A DNA stretch of 64,000 nt from Hymenobacter negativus (GCF_017571495.1 NZ_JAGETZ010000016.1:1-64000); one strand, 5' to 3'. Numbered from the stretch's first letter, positions 34,671-43,254 are shown. Notes: a model not told the origin generated them from the sequence alone. Made by a program: numbers and translations.

Positions 34671-36080
34671 CTACGGAAAACCCACCAGCACGCGCAGGCT
34701 CCCCTGCACTTCCTGGAGTTCGAGCGCCAGACCCAGTGCCTGTGCCAGCCGACCCGCAATCCACAGGCCCAGCCCGGTGCCTGGCGCCAAAGGGTCGGCT
34801 TGGTACCAGGCCGTACTAAGATGAGCCAGGTGCTCGCCCAAGGGCGTCGCTAGTTCGTTTTCCAGGCTGATGACGGGGGGCTGGCCCACCAGCACCAGGA
34901 GCTTCAGTTGGACGCCGGTGCCGGGCCGGGCGTGCTTTCGGGCATTGTCGAGTAGGTTGAGAAGGAGGGTGGTGAGCTGGTCAACGTCGGTTTCGACAAT
35001 GAGCCGATTGGCCGGCAGGTCCTCGTCGGGCAGCTGAATGGTGAGCGCCCGCCCAGCCGCCCGGAAGCGAGGCAGTTCGCGGTCGGCCAGGTCAAGCAGC
35101 AGCTCATCGAGGGCTACGGGCCGGCGGGTGGGTGGCAGTGCAGTGGCATTGCCCAGGCGGCCCACTAGCAGGAAATCATCAACGAGGCGGCCCAGGCGGG
35201 CCAGCTCGGCATCGTGGCCGGCTAGAGCGGCGCGGGTAGCCGGCGGCAGGGCCGGGTCGCGCCCGCTTACATCGAGCCCGGTTTGCAGCGTAGCCAGCGG
35301 CGTTCGAAGCTCGTGGGCGGCGGCGGCCAGAAAATTGGCCTGGGCTGTGGCCTGTCCGCGCAGCCGCGTCAGCAACTGGTTGAGGGTTTCGGCTAGCTCC
35401 TGCACTTCGTCGCCGGTGGCGGGCACCGGAAGCGCCGCAATGTCGGTGGCCTGCTGAATGCGGCGGGCGTGCGCCGCCATGCGCCGCAGGGGCCGCAGCA
35501 CGATGCCCGCCACCAGCGGCGCCAGCAGCGCCGCTAGTAGTGCGCTGCCCAGCAGGCCCAGCCACAGCGTGCGCCGTACCCGCGCCAGGGCTGCTTCAAG
35601 GGGTGCCGCCGGGTGGGCCAGCCAGAGCGTGAGGCGGCCGCTGGGCAGGGCCTCGTCGGCACCTGGGCCGGGCGGCGCAGCTAGGCGGGCCACCGCTACC
35701 ACGCGCCGCCCGCCCAGCTCAACGCCGGGCATCCCGGGGTGGGGCAGGGCCGCCGTATCAGCCGCCGGCCACCGGGCCGAACGGAACAGCTCCCGGGCGG
35801 GCTGGCCAGGCTCTTCAAACACCAGGCGCATGGTTTCGTTGGCCTGGTCGGGCAGGGGCAGGGTCAGGAGCGGGTCGAGGCGAACACGGGTCAGAAATTG
35901 GGCGGCGCGCAGGTGCAGGCGCTCATCGTCGGCACGGGCCAGTAGGTGCCCCAGGCTGCGGTATTGGTAGCTGCCGGCTGCCAGCGTAGCCAGCCCAAAC
36001 ACCAGCCCAAACACCAGCAGCAATTGTCCGCGAAGCCCGAGGCGGAAGCTGTTCTGAGATGAAGGTGATGATAAAGCCAT
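34671..36080 (-). CDS. Sensor histidine kinase of OmpR-type two-component system
   Basis: About 469 residues from the ATG at 36080; a further ATG at 36122 is possible, while the open frame continues to 36293 with an Arg/Pro-rich, non-protein-like extension that overlaps the regulator gene. TM1 lies at about 17-37, a periplasmic sensor segment at 38-165, TM2 at about 168-192 ('LLGSALLAALLAPLVAGIVL'), a HAMP linker at 193-245, then the H-box 'AAAHELRTPLATL' with the phospho-accepting His, the N-box 'LLNLLDNARKHA', and the G-box 'GTGLGLWIAGRLAQ'. The N terminus is 56 bp after the response regulator stop, so the two are co-transcribed. No signal is identified; the periplasmic part has no Cys or His cluster to suggest a metal sensor. 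Confidence 0.87.
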   Translation of the reverse strand: MALSSPSSQNSFRLGLRGQLLLVFGLVFGLATLAAGSYQYRSLGHLLARADDERLHLRAAQFLTRVRLDPLLTLPLPDQANETMRLVFEEPGQPARELFRSARWPAADTAALPHPGMPGVELGGRRVVAVARLAAPPGPGADEALPSGRLTLWLAHPAAPLEAALARVRRTLWLGLLGSALLAALLAPLVAGIVLRPLRRMAAHARRIQQATDIAALPVPATGDEVQELAETLNQLLTRLRGQATAQANFLAAAAHELRTPLATLQTGLDVSGRDPALPPATRAALAGHDAELARLGRLVDDFLLVGRLGNATALPPTRRPVALDELLLDLADRELPRFRAAGRALTIQLPDEDLPANRLIVETDVDQLTTLLLNLLDNARKHARPGTGVQLKLLVLVGQPPVISLENELATPLGEHLAHLSTAWYQADPLAPGTGLGLWIAGRLAQALGLALELQEVQGSLRVLVGFP

Positions 36081-36136
36081 CTGGCAGCAGGGATTATGAG
36101 AGCAGGAGGAAAGCAACAGCATGTGGCGCTGAAGAC

Positions 36137-36829
36137 TCAGCTGGCGGCGCCGGGCTCGCGCAGGCGGTAGCCCTGCCCAATCACGGTTTCCAGCAGGGCA
36201 GGGGCAGGGGCAAAGGCGCGGTCGAGCTTGCGGCGGAGCTGCGAGATGTGTACTTCGATGACGTTGGAACCCATGTCGTAATCCACGTCCCACACCTTTT
36301 CGGCCAGGCGGGTTTTGGTAACAACGCGGCCGGCATTGCGCAGCAGCAATTCCAGCACGGCAAACTCACGGTTGGTGAGGCTGAGCGTTTTGCCAGCGCG
36401 CGTCACCACCCGGCCCAGCGGGTCAAGCGTGAGGTCGGCCAGTTGCAGGGCTTCGGCCCCGGCTGGGCCAGCCGTTTTGCGGCCAATGATGTGCAGCCGG
36501 GCCAGCAGCTCATCAAAGGCAAAAGGCTTGCGCAGGTAGTCGACGGCCCCGGCTTCGAGACCGCTCACTACGTGGCGCGTATCGGTGAGCGCACTCAGAA
36601 TAATGACGGGGGTTTGGATGCCAAACTCGCGCAGGTTACGCAGCACATCGAGGCCGTTTTGACCAGGTAGCATCAGGTCGAGCAGCACCGCGTCGTAGGA
36701 GGTGGTGGCCGCCTGTTCGAGGCCTTCGGGGCCGGTAGCAGCCACCTCGGCTACGTGGCCGGCCTGGGTCAGGCCCTGCTGAATAAAGTCAGCCAGCCGG
36801 GCTTCGTCTTCGACAATGAGAATGCGCAT
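36137..36829 (-). CDS. OmpR/PhoB-family response regulator
   Basis: 230 residues from the ATG at 36829 (MRILIVEDE); the frame extends 20 codons upstream but with no conserved sequence. The receiver domain has the acidic pair E7/D8, phospho-accepting Asp51 (LLDLMLPG), Thr/Ser near 79 and Lys101 (YLRKPF). The C-terminal winged helix (about 128-225) has 'LSLTNREFAVLELLLRNAGRVV' and 'VIEVHISQLRRKLD'. It is followed by its partner kinase on the same strand. The gene upstream encodes an exported collagen-like protein that may be part of the same regulated unit, since only 107 bp separate the two. Confidence 0.93.
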   Translation of the reverse strand: MRILIVEDEARLADFIQQGLTQAGHVAEVAATGPEGLEQAATTSYDAVLLDLMLPGQNGLDVLRNLREFGIQTPVIILSALTDTRHVVSGLEAGAVDYLRKPFAFDELLARLHIIGRKTAGPAGAEALQLADLTLDPLGRVVTRAGKTLSLTNREFAVLELLLRNAGRVVTKTRLAEKVWDVDYDMGSNVIEVHISQLRRKLDRAFAPAPALLETVIGQGYRLREPGAAS

Positions 36830-36936
36830 GGAAAATTGGGAAACAAGCAGAGGCAAGCAGGGGGCAACACCAGCAGAACGTCCTGCCAAACATTAGTCGG
36901 ACAGTACGTTCTTTCTTTTTCAACCAGTGCCAGCAT

Positions 36937-37755
36937 TTATCGCACCAGGTACTTTACGCCGGCCAGCGTTAGGGTTTCGGCGCGTACTACGCGGGTGGGA
37001 GCCGCGGTAGTGGCGCGGGCTTCGCCGGGGTGACTGATGCGGAGGTTGCCGGCGGCTTCGAGCGTAGCGCCCACTGCCAGTTTGCTGCCGAGCTGCTCCA
37101 CCGCTGTGGGTGGCAATTGCACCACTGTTTGGTCGCTCAGCACCAGGCCCCGCACATTGCCCCGGGGGTCGCGCCGCAGCTCTTTGATGGTGCCTTTGGC
37201 GGTGGCGGCTTCTTCGGTAGGTGGCGTGGCCGGGCGAGCGGGCGGGGCGTCATTCACCGTCTGGCTGCCGCTGGTCAGGCTAACGAAGCGGAAGTGGCCG
37301 CGGCCCTCCGGCCCCGTTTCGCGGAAGCCAGTGACCGTGACAGTGCTACCAGCTTTGGCCGCCGCCAGCAGCTGCTGGCCCAGGTGGCGCGGAAACCGCA
37401 ACGTATCGGCCGCACCGCTCTCAGGACGCAGGACGAAGGCATCGTACACCTGTTCGTCGTTGTTGGCCACGTATGTGGCGAGGGTGCCGCGCAGGTCGGT
37501 CAGTACCTGCACGCGGCCGCCTTTTTCGCCGCGCGGGCCGCGGCCTTCGGGGCCCTGCGGACCATGGGGCGGGCGGGGACCTTCGGGGCCTTCCGGGCGC
37601 TCACCGGGGGGCGGTGGTAGGGAGGGAGTGGCGTCAGTAGCCGTGCGCTTAGCCGATTTGGTTTTGACTTTGGTTACGGTTTGGGCCTCGGCCTCAAGGG
37701 TGCCGGCCAGCAGCGTAGCAGCCAGCAGGGCCAGCGAATAAAAGGGCTTGTTCAT
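36937..37755 (-). CDS. Exported protein with collagen-like segment and OB-like repeats
   Basis: 272 residues; not recognised as a named family. A signal peptide is clear (MNKPFYSLALLAATLLAGTLEAEAQ). Residues about 50-80 are a Pro/Gly/Glu-rich run with Gly-X-Y character (for example GPEGPRPPHGPQGPEG) typical of collagen-like proteins. Two beta-rich modules follow, at about 82-170 and 188-272. Each contains a strand pair of the type 'VTVTGF/LEAAGN', compatible with a duplicated OB-fold-like domain. It lies 107 bp upstream of the response regulator on the same strand, so it may be a target or part of the sensing system. The ATG at 37755 is clear. No catalytic residue pattern is visible. Confidence 0.7.
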   Translation of the reverse strand: MNKPFYSLALLAATLLAGTLEAEAQTVTKVKTKSAKRTATDATPSLPPPPGERPEGPEGPRPPHGPQGPEGRGPRGEKGGRVQVLTDLRGTLATYVANNDEQVYDAFVLRPESGAADTLRFPRHLGQQLLAAAKAGSTVTVTGFRETGPEGRGHFRFVSLTSGSQTVNDAPPARPATPPTEEAATAKGTIKELRRDPRGNVRGLVLSDQTVVQLPPTAVEQLGSKLAVGATLEAAGNLRISHPGEARATTAAPTRVVRAETLTLAGVKYLVR

Positions 37756-37983
37756 GGAATGGAAATGTAGCGGTTGGAAAAAGGAAAGTGCATCGGTCAG
37801 CTCCGGTTGCTTTCCGACGCTACAAAATTTCCATCGCCACCTGAGGCCTGACTGAAGGCAGGATTAATTTTTCTTCAGGTACAGGTTTCAGATTCCAAGG
37901 AGGTAGCTTGATTCCTGTATTTCAACGGTAAAAACTGTACTGAAGCGCTGCGGGTGCTGAAAGCACAGTAGTTGACAGCCCCG

Positions 37984-38358
37984 CTACCACTTCCTGAAAA
38001 TGACGTACACCGCCGCCACCAGCAGGATGAATCCCACCACGTGGTTCCAGCCCAGCTTGTCGGTTTTGAACACGAACACGGCGCATAGCGTGAACACGGT
38101 AAGTGTAATAACTTCCTGAATGACTTTGAGCTGAAACAGGCTGAATGGCCCGCCGTTTTCCTCGAACCCCAGCCGGTTGGCCGGCACCTGGAAGATGTAC
38201 TCGAACAGTGCCAGCCCCCAGCTCACCAGAATGACGCCAAACAGGCCCAATTTGGCAAACCAAGCCATTTTCTTGAATAAGTGCAGGTGCCCGTACCAGG
38301 CAAACGTCATGAACAGGTTGGAGATGGTGAGCAGCAGCAGGGAATAAACGCCTTTCAT
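37984..38358 (-). CDS. DUF486 small membrane protein (DMT superfamily-like)
   Basis: 124 residues with four predicted membrane helices (about 5-23, 33-53, 76-95, 105-122). The segment 'FEYIFQVPANRLG' near residues 52-64 is characteristic of the DUF486 family, whose members are small proteins resembling half of an EamA/DMT transporter. Function unknown; a small-molecule exporter is possible by fold only. It has a clear ATG and stands alone on this strand, with a 220-bp gap to the collagen-like gene. Confidence 0.85.
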   Translation of the reverse strand: MKGVYSLLLLTISNLFMTFAWYGHLHLFKKMAWFAKLGLFGVILVSWGLALFEYIFQVPANRLGFEENGGPFSLFQLKVIQEVITLTVFTLCAVFVFKTDKLGWNHVVGFILLVAAVYVIFRKW

Positions 38359-38715
38359 GCGGGAGTGAGTTGAAAAGAGGCTGGTTCAAATTAGGCACCG
38401 CCGTAGCGGCCAGCAGCTCCTGTACGCAACAGTGCCGTTTTCAGTCGTACATCATCCAATTCAGTAGCGCGGATTAAAACGCGCATTACTGATGCCCCGG
38501 CTGAAAAGCGGCACACCGCCGCTGCGTAGCCGCGAGTTCCCTACTCAACTCGCGAGGTAAAAACGCACGCTGCAACGACGCGAGGAGACACATCGCTGCA
38601 GTGTGCGTTCTTTCCGCATTGTCGCTTATGACGGCATTCAGCAGCTTGCAGGGTGTTTTTTAGCGTGCTGCATGTAACCTTTGTTCTGGTTGAATAAGGT
38701 CACTATTAGCTACTG
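38359..38715. other. Structured divergent intergenic region
   Basis: 357 bp between the DUF486 gene and the deacetylase-like gene. Two hairpins stand out: an 8-bp perfect stem at 38531-38554 and a 13-bp stem with one mismatch (38562-38574 with 38597-38609). A TAACCTTTG box at 38675-38683 resembles a -7 element with one extra base and lies 32 bp before the ATG at 38716. I see no gene; a small RNA or leader hairpin is possible. Confidence 0.5.
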
Positions 38716-39912
38716 ATGAATAATTTCCTCCTGACGCTGTTGCTGTTGCCGCTGTTTTCCAGTGCCTGCAGCCAGCATGCCGAATCGGCGGACACATCCG
38801 ATGCGCCGACCGCCGACATGGGGCCGAAGCTAGTGCGCTCCGCACCGCCACTGCCGCGTCAGGCCCGCATTACGGTCACGTTTGCGGCGGCACCGGCTAC
38901 GGCCACGGTGCGCATTGCGCCGCTGCTCTACAACAAGACGCGGGTGCTGCATTTTGAGGAAGATGACTCGCCGCTCGCGGTGTTCACCGAGGCGTATCCA
39001 CTGTTTCGCGGCCTGCACTTCACGGATGGCTGCGGGCATCCCCGGCCGTACACGGGAGCCGTGGCCATCAACGGGCATAATCCTTCCTACAACGGGATAG
39101 AATGGCTAAACGACGGCTTAGGGCACGATTCCGGCAAGCTGTTGTGGGCTCAAGCCCAAACGCTGCTGGACCACGGCTGGGACGTGGAAAACCACTCCGA
39201 CCTGCACACCGCCGACAACCCCGCGCCCGCCCGCCAGCTAGCCGACCTCGATGCCCTGATTTCCAAGCGCCTGAACGGCTACAAACCTTCCGTGTTTGTG
39301 GTGCCGACCAATTTTGCCGGCTACCCCACGGCGGCCTTCGAAGCCGGTTACCTGGCCGTAACCAGCGCCAGCCAGGGCGACCAGTTTCTGATGCTCAATC
39401 CTTACAACGACCAGCGCATTCCCCTTAGCAGCCTGCCGGTGCCGCCCGATAAATTTGTGTACCGCCGCTACAATGCCGACCTCGCCGCCGGCGAAACCAG
39501 CGCCGCCCTAATAACCCGCCTCAACCGCCTGAGCGACGACTTGATGGCCCCCGGCGACCCCGTCACCGAGCAGTACCTGCAGCGGGTTTTTACCCATGGC
39601 ATCGACCGGAACGTGCTGGCAGCCTGGATGAACCATACGCAGACCATTGCGCACGACCAGCTTTGGGTGACCACCTTGCGCGAGTTCGACGAGTACCGCC
39701 GCACCAGCCACGAGGTAAAGAAAACCGAAACCCTGCGCGGCAACACCCTGACCATCGACTTGGATTACACCGGCGTGCATCCGCTCACGCGTTTCCCCAA
39801 TCTGACGCTGCTGCTTGACAGTCCGGGTTCCATCACCAACATTACGGTGACGGGGGCCGACAGCTCTTCCAGCAACCGGACCACCAAAATGGTCAACATC
39901 TTCCGTCATTAA
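38716..39912 (+). CDS. Polysaccharide-deacetylase-like exported lipoprotein
   Basis: 398 residues. A lipobox (FSSAC, Cys18) marks it as a lipoprotein. The central part (about 75-330) resembles a NodB-type deacetylase: an acidic pair (EEDDSP, Asp83/Asp84) for motif 1 and 'VENHSDLH' (His160 and His164) for the zinc-binding H-x-x-x-H motif 2, followed by 'PSVFVVPTNF'. The C-terminal ~70 residues form a short beta-domain ('LTIDLDYTGVHPL'). Expected to remove acetyl groups from a glycan in the envelope or outside the cell, but the family also contains inactive members, and the exact substrate is unknown. The gap to the potassium channel gene downstream is only 32 bp, so the two may share a transcript. 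Confidence 0.72.
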   Translation: MNNFLLTLLLLPLFSSACSQHAESADTSDAPTADMGPKLVRSAPPLPRQARITVTFAAAPATATVRIAPLLYNKTRVLHFEEDDSPLAVFTEAYPLFRGLHFTDGCGHPRPYTGAVAINGHNPSYNGIEWLNDGLGHDSGKLLWAQAQTLLDHGWDVENHSDLHTADNPAPARQLADLDALISKRLNGYKPSVFVVPTNFAGYPTAAFEAGYLAVTSASQGDQFLMLNPYNDQRIPLSSLPVPPDKFVYRRYNADLAAGETSAALITRLNRLSDDLMAPGDPVTEQYLQRVFTHGIDRNVLAAWMNHTQTIAHDQLWVTTLREFDEYRRTSHEVKKTETLRGNTLTIDLDYTGVHPLTRFPNLTLLLDSPGSITNITVTGADSSSSNRTTKMVNIFRH

Positions 39913-39944
39913 CCACCCCTGAGCCGGTCCATTCCCTCCTTCTC

Positions 39945-40856
39945 ATGCCTGAAACCCTCGACCCCGGCATTGGCGAAAAATTCTCGCGCCGTACCAAGCG
40001 CGCCATCAACCACGACGGCACATTTAATGTGCGGCGCCGTGGCGGCCCCCACCAGCACGACCCGTATCAGTGGCTCATTACGATGAGCTGGTGGCCGTTT
40101 ATTGGCATCGTGGTGGTGTTTTTTACGGTCCTGAACGTGGGCTTTGCTTTTGCTTACCTCGGGCTGGGACTGGATGATTTGCCGGGCGTGGCAGCCCCGC
40201 ACGGCTGGTGGCAGGACTTTCTCAGTGCCCTATTTTTCTCCATTCAAACCTTTACTTCCGTCGGCTACGGGCATGTATATCCCGGGAGTAATCTCACGGG
40301 CTTTCTGTCGAGCGTGGAGGCGCTGGTGGGCGTGCTCACCTTCGCGCTGGCCACGGGCTTGCTTTACGGGCGGTTTTCGCGGCCCACGGCGCGCATTCAG
40401 TTCAGCAGCACCGCCATCATCAGCCGCCGGCCCGATGGCCAGCCCTGTCTGCAGTTCCGCATCGCCAACCAGCGCAACAATATCCTGATTGACTTACAGG
40501 CCCGCGTGATGCTCAAAACCGTAGACTTGGCCACCAATAACCAGACCTACGCCCTGCTGCCGCTGGAGCGCAACGCCATCAGCTTCTTTCCCCTCAGCTG
40601 GACGCTGGTGCACGATATCACCCCCGAAAGCCCACTGTACGAGCTTGTGCCCGAAGATTATGAGCGCCTCGATGTGGAAATCATCATCCAGCTGAAAGCC
40701 TACGACGACACCTTTGCTCAGGACGTGCACGCCCGCAATTCCTACACCCACGATGAAGTTAAGTGGCACCGCCGCTTCGTCCGCGCCTACGATGTGGCCG
40801 AAGACGGCGTCGCTGTAGTCGACCTAGACATGCTGGACCTGACAGAAGCGCTTTGA
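39945..40856 (+). CDS. KirBac-type inward-rectifier potassium channel
   Basis: 303 residues. A slide helix precedes two membrane helices (about 46-72 and 115-140), with the pore loop between them carrying the selectivity filter TSVGYG (104-109), close to the TVGYG consensus. A soluble C-terminal immunoglobulin-like domain (about 145-290, 'IQFSSTAIISRRPDGQPCLQFRIAN') is typical of Kir and KirBac channels and gates the pore. Expected to be a homotetramer in the inner membrane that passes K+. The order downstream of a deacetylase-like gene is not a known functional pairing. It ends 50 bp from the convergent phospholipase-like gene. Confidence 0.9.
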   Translation: MPETLDPGIGEKFSRRTKRAINHDGTFNVRRRGGPHQHDPYQWLITMSWWPFIGIVVVFFTVLNVGFAFAYLGLGLDDLPGVAAPHGWWQDFLSALFFSIQTFTSVGYGHVYPGSNLTGFLSSVEALVGVLTFALATGLLYGRFSRPTARIQFSSTAIISRRPDGQPCLQFRIANQRNNILIDLQARVMLKTVDLATNNQTYALLPLERNAISFFPLSWTLVHDITPESPLYELVPEDYERLDVEIIIQLKAYDDTFAQDVHARNSYTHDEVKWHRRFVRAYDVAEDGVAVVDLDMLDLTEAL

Positions 40857-40906
40857 CATCTTTAGCGCACCGATGACAAACGCCGCTCCACTCGCAAGGA
40901 CAAGAC

Positions 40907-41884
40907 CTACTCGTCGTGCCCCGGTGCAGCTACCACCGGCACGCCGGCCGTTTCTTTGGCTTCGCGTTCCAGTCGCTGCTGTTCGGTTTCGGAAGGGGTG
41001 CGGGGCAGCACGTTCAGGTCCGGCGAGCCGCCATCGACCCAGCAGGTAAACCAGAAATTGCCGATGAGCGCTGCGGCGTAGCGCATCTGGCGCTCTACCT
41101 GGCCGTTGAGGCGGGCGTGGTAGGCCTTACTGAAATCGCGCGAGTACGCCCGCACCGTTTGGCTGCCACGCTGTTCGTAGCCGAATTTCTGGTCCTCGGC
41201 ATAGTCAGCAGTGAGTTGTTTCTCGAAGCGCAGCACCGAATCGACGGCCGCGTGCGAGCGAATCACAGCCGCCCAAATGGCATCGGAAGGCCGCTCCAGG
41301 TACACCGCCTTACCGCTGAAAAGGTCGTAGTCTGCACTCAGCAGTTCCGGCAGGCGCGACTCCCACAGCCCGTGGATGCCGCGCTGGCCGGTGAGTTGGC
41401 CGTTGTAGTTGCGGGTGGTATGCAGCGGCACGCAGGCATCGGCCACGTAGTGCCCCAGGTCGGCCGAAAGGCTCAGGATTCGGTCAGTGTTTTTGGCTTT
41501 GAACGCGGCGGTAAGCTGGTTTTTCATGCTCACCACGTTCCAGGGCACAATGCCGTGGCGCAGCAGCGAGTCCTCGCCGTAGCGGGCCACGGCGTCGGCG
41601 TATTTGCGGGGCAGCTTGTACTCGGCGCTGTCACCGTAGCGGTCCACGTCGAGGAAGTGCTTGGGCGCCTCGCCGGGCACCACCGTGCGGCGCGAGTCAG
41701 GCCGCGTGGCGTTCACGGTGAGGTACTCAATGTTGGCTTTGTAAAAGCCAAACATACCCGGCGGCAAGGTGTACACAGCCAACCGGTTCAGCAGCCGATG
41801 CCCGAAAAAGCCCCACGCCTGCGCTTGGCGCGCAATGAACAGTAGGGGCAGACAAATCAGTAAGAGGTAACCGTATTTTTTCAC
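40907..41884 (-). CDS. Zinc-dependent phospholipase C / S1-P1 nuclease-like enzyme
   Basis: About 325 residues starting at GTG 41884 (the longer frame starts at TTG 41893). The signal peptide is KKYGYLLLICLPLLFIARQAQA, and the mature chain would start with Trp ('WGFFGHRLLNRLAV'). In the phospholipase C and S1/P1 nuclease superfamily the mature N-terminal Trp is a zinc ligand, so the match with the predicted cleavage site is meaningful. Further likely zinc ligands are His13-like in 'FGHRL', 'PKHFLDVD', 'LSLSADLGHYVADACVPLHT' and 'IHGLWES'. Exported to the periplasm or beyond; it may hydrolyse phospholipids or nucleic acids. Final assignment between the two activities needs structure comparison. 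Confidence 0.78.
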   Translation of the reverse strand: MKKYGYLLLICLPLLFIARQAQAWGFFGHRLLNRLAVYTLPPGMFGFYKANIEYLTVNATRPDSRRTVVPGEAPKHFLDVDRYGDSAEYKLPRKYADAVARYGEDSLLRHGIVPWNVVSMKNQLTAAFKAKNTDRILSLSADLGHYVADACVPLHTTRNYNGQLTGQRGIHGLWESRLPELLSADYDLFSGKAVYLERPSDAIWAAVIRSHAAVDSVLRFEKQLTADYAEDQKFGYEQRGSQTVRAYSRDFSKAYHARLNGQVERQMRYAAALIGNFWFTCWVDGGSPDLNVLPRTPSETEQQRLEREAKETAGVPVVAAPGHDE

Positions 41885-42035
41885 GGCTAACAAGGTACGG
41901 AACCGACTGCGGAAATCAGGTGCGGCTGAGGAGGCTTATAAGCTATCGATTGCTGTATAAGTGATATTTTCCCAGCTTCCTAGCTTCCAATAGCCCAGAC
42001 GTAAATTGTTGGCTGTCGGGATATGATGGATAAAG

Positions 42036-42073
42036 TGAAAAAACTGGCACACCCGAAGAGGTATGCCAGTTTT
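42036..42073 (-). terminator. Terminator after peptide deformylase
   Basis: A 10-bp perfect stem (42040-42049 with 42064-42073) around a 14-nt loop. On the minus strand it ends in six T (GCCAGTTTTTT). It lies 44 bp past the stop codon of the def gene and closes the ruvX-def transcript. Confidence 0.85.
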
Positions 42074-42116
42074 GCTTGCATATCATAACTTAAGAAATGT
42101 CCGCGTCGGTCCGCTC

Positions 42117-42725
42117 CTACCGCCGCCGGCCGTCGCTGGGAAATTTCATTCGGTAGTCGTGCTTCACATCGCCCTTGCTGATGCGGGCCAGCTTGCCCTT
42201 CAGCAATTGCTTTTTGAAGCCGGAAAGCTTATCGGTGAACAGGATTCCTTCCAGGTGGTCGTACTCGTGCTGAATCACGCGGGCGGCCATGCCCGTGAAG
42301 GCTTCCTCGTGCACCTGGCGGTTTTCGTCCTCGTAGCGCAGCACGATGTCGGCGTGGCGGTTCACCAGCTCGCGCACTCCGGGAATGCTTAGGCAGCCCT
42401 CCTCAAAGCCCCATTCCTCGCCGGTTTCGCTCACCATCTGGGGATTGATGAAGGCGCGCTTGATGCCTTGTTCGGGCACTTCGCCTTCTTCCAGCTCGGC
42501 CAGGTCTTCCTCGTCCAATTCTACCATCGGACCCGAGTCCATCACAAACAGGCGCACGGCCTTGCCTATCTGGGGCGCGGCCAAACCCACGCCGTGGGCT
42601 GAATACATGGTTTCGTACATGTCGGCAATGAGCTGCTGCAGCTCGGCGGCAGGCAGGTCGGCGGGGATATTCTTGGCTTTGGTCTTGAGGACGGGGTCGC
42701 CGATGGCAACGATGGAGTAAATCAT
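42117..42725 (-). CDS. def: Peptide deformylase
   Basis: 202 residues. It removes the N-terminal formyl group from nascent proteins, using Fe2+ or Zn2+. All three motifs are intact: GVGLAAPQIG (45-54), EEGCLSIPG (108-116; Cys111 is a metal ligand) and QHEYDHLEG (152-160; His153 and His157 are ligands and Glu154 is catalytic). An acidic insert at about 68-86 separates the first two motifs, longer than in many type I enzymes. Cytoplasmic. It is downstream of ruvX on the same strand, an arrangement also found in other Cytophagales genomes (from memory), with a 103-bp repeat-bearing gap between the genes. Confidence 0.97.
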   Translation of the reverse strand: MIYSIVAIGDPVLKTKAKNIPADLPAAELQQLIADMYETMYSAHGVGLAAPQIGKAVRLFVMDSGPMVELDEEDLAELEEGEVPEQGIKRAFINPQMVSETGEEWGFEEGCLSIPGVRELVNRHADIVLRYEDENRQVHEEAFTGMAARVIQHEYDHLEGILFTDKLSGFKKQLLKGKLARISKGDVKHDYRMKFPSDGRRR

Positions 42726-42728
42726 AAT

Positions 42729-42822
42729 GGTTGTCAGTTGTTCGTTGTCAGTTGTTAGGGGTAGTTGTTAGAAGTTCGCAGGCACTTGTCGGCCCGTAGC
42801 CTGACAACTGACAACAAACAAC
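42729..42822. repeat. Imperfect inverted repeat of gttgtcagttgt-type units
   Basis: Direct copies of gttgtcagttgt-like words on the plus strand (42729-42757) and their inverted copies (ctgacaactgacaac, 42801-42815) flank a 43-nt centre between ruvX and def. A similar repeat lies in the susC-susD gap at 58830-58904, so this is probably a dispersed, RNA-structured repeat family. Confidence 0.55.
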
Positions 42823-42828
42823 CAATAA

Positions 42829-43254
42829 CTATACTTCTCGCATCAGTGGGGATTCGAGAAACGACTGCAAAATTAAGGTTGCGCTCACACGGTCCACGGT
42901 GGCTTTGTCGCGGCGGGCCTTTTGGCCAAGGCCACCGGCCAGCATGGCGGCATGGGCCATGCGCGAGGTAAAACGCTCGTCAAGCTCGTGGATGGGCACC
43001 TCGGGCAGCGCCCGGCGCAGGGTGCGCAACAGACCCACCACGGCACTGGTCACGTCGGTGGGCTCGTTGAGCAGGGTGCGCGGCATGCCCACTACAATGG
43101 CTCGGAGCGGGTCGCGCTGGTGGTAGGCCTGCACGTAGGTCAGCAGGTCCTTGCTGTGAATGGTTTCCAGAGGCGAGGCAATCATGCCCAGCGGGTCGGT
43201 CACGGCGAGGCCCACACGCTTGTTGCCGTAGTCGATAGCGAGAATGCGGGCCAT
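42829..43254 (-). CDS. ruvX: Holliday junction resolvase-like RuvX (YqgF)
   Basis: 141 residues, the usual length of YqgF/RuvX. RNase-H fold with the catalytic Asp in 'AIDYGNKRVGLAV' (4-16), a central 'IVVGMPRTLLNEPTD' and the C-terminal 'ELDERFTSRMAHAAM' and 'KATVDRVSATLILQSFLE' segments, which supply the remaining acidic residues. Acts in processing of pre-16S rRNA or of DNA junctions; which of these is the main role is still debated for the family. It is followed by def on the same strand. The ATG at 43254 is clear. Confidence 0.94.
   Translation of the reverse strand: MARILAIDYGNKRVGLAVTDPLGMIASPLETIHSKDLLTYVQAYHQRDPLRAIVVGMPRTLLNEPTDVTSAVVGLLRTLRRALPEVPIHELDERFTSRMAHAAMLAGGLGQKARRDKATVDRVSATLILQSFLESPLMREV

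Noticed and set aside
34671-36293. Longer start for the histidine kinase at 36293
   Set aside because: The added N-terminal segment is Arg/Pro-rich, overlaps the response regulator coding region and precedes the first membrane helix by an implausible distance.
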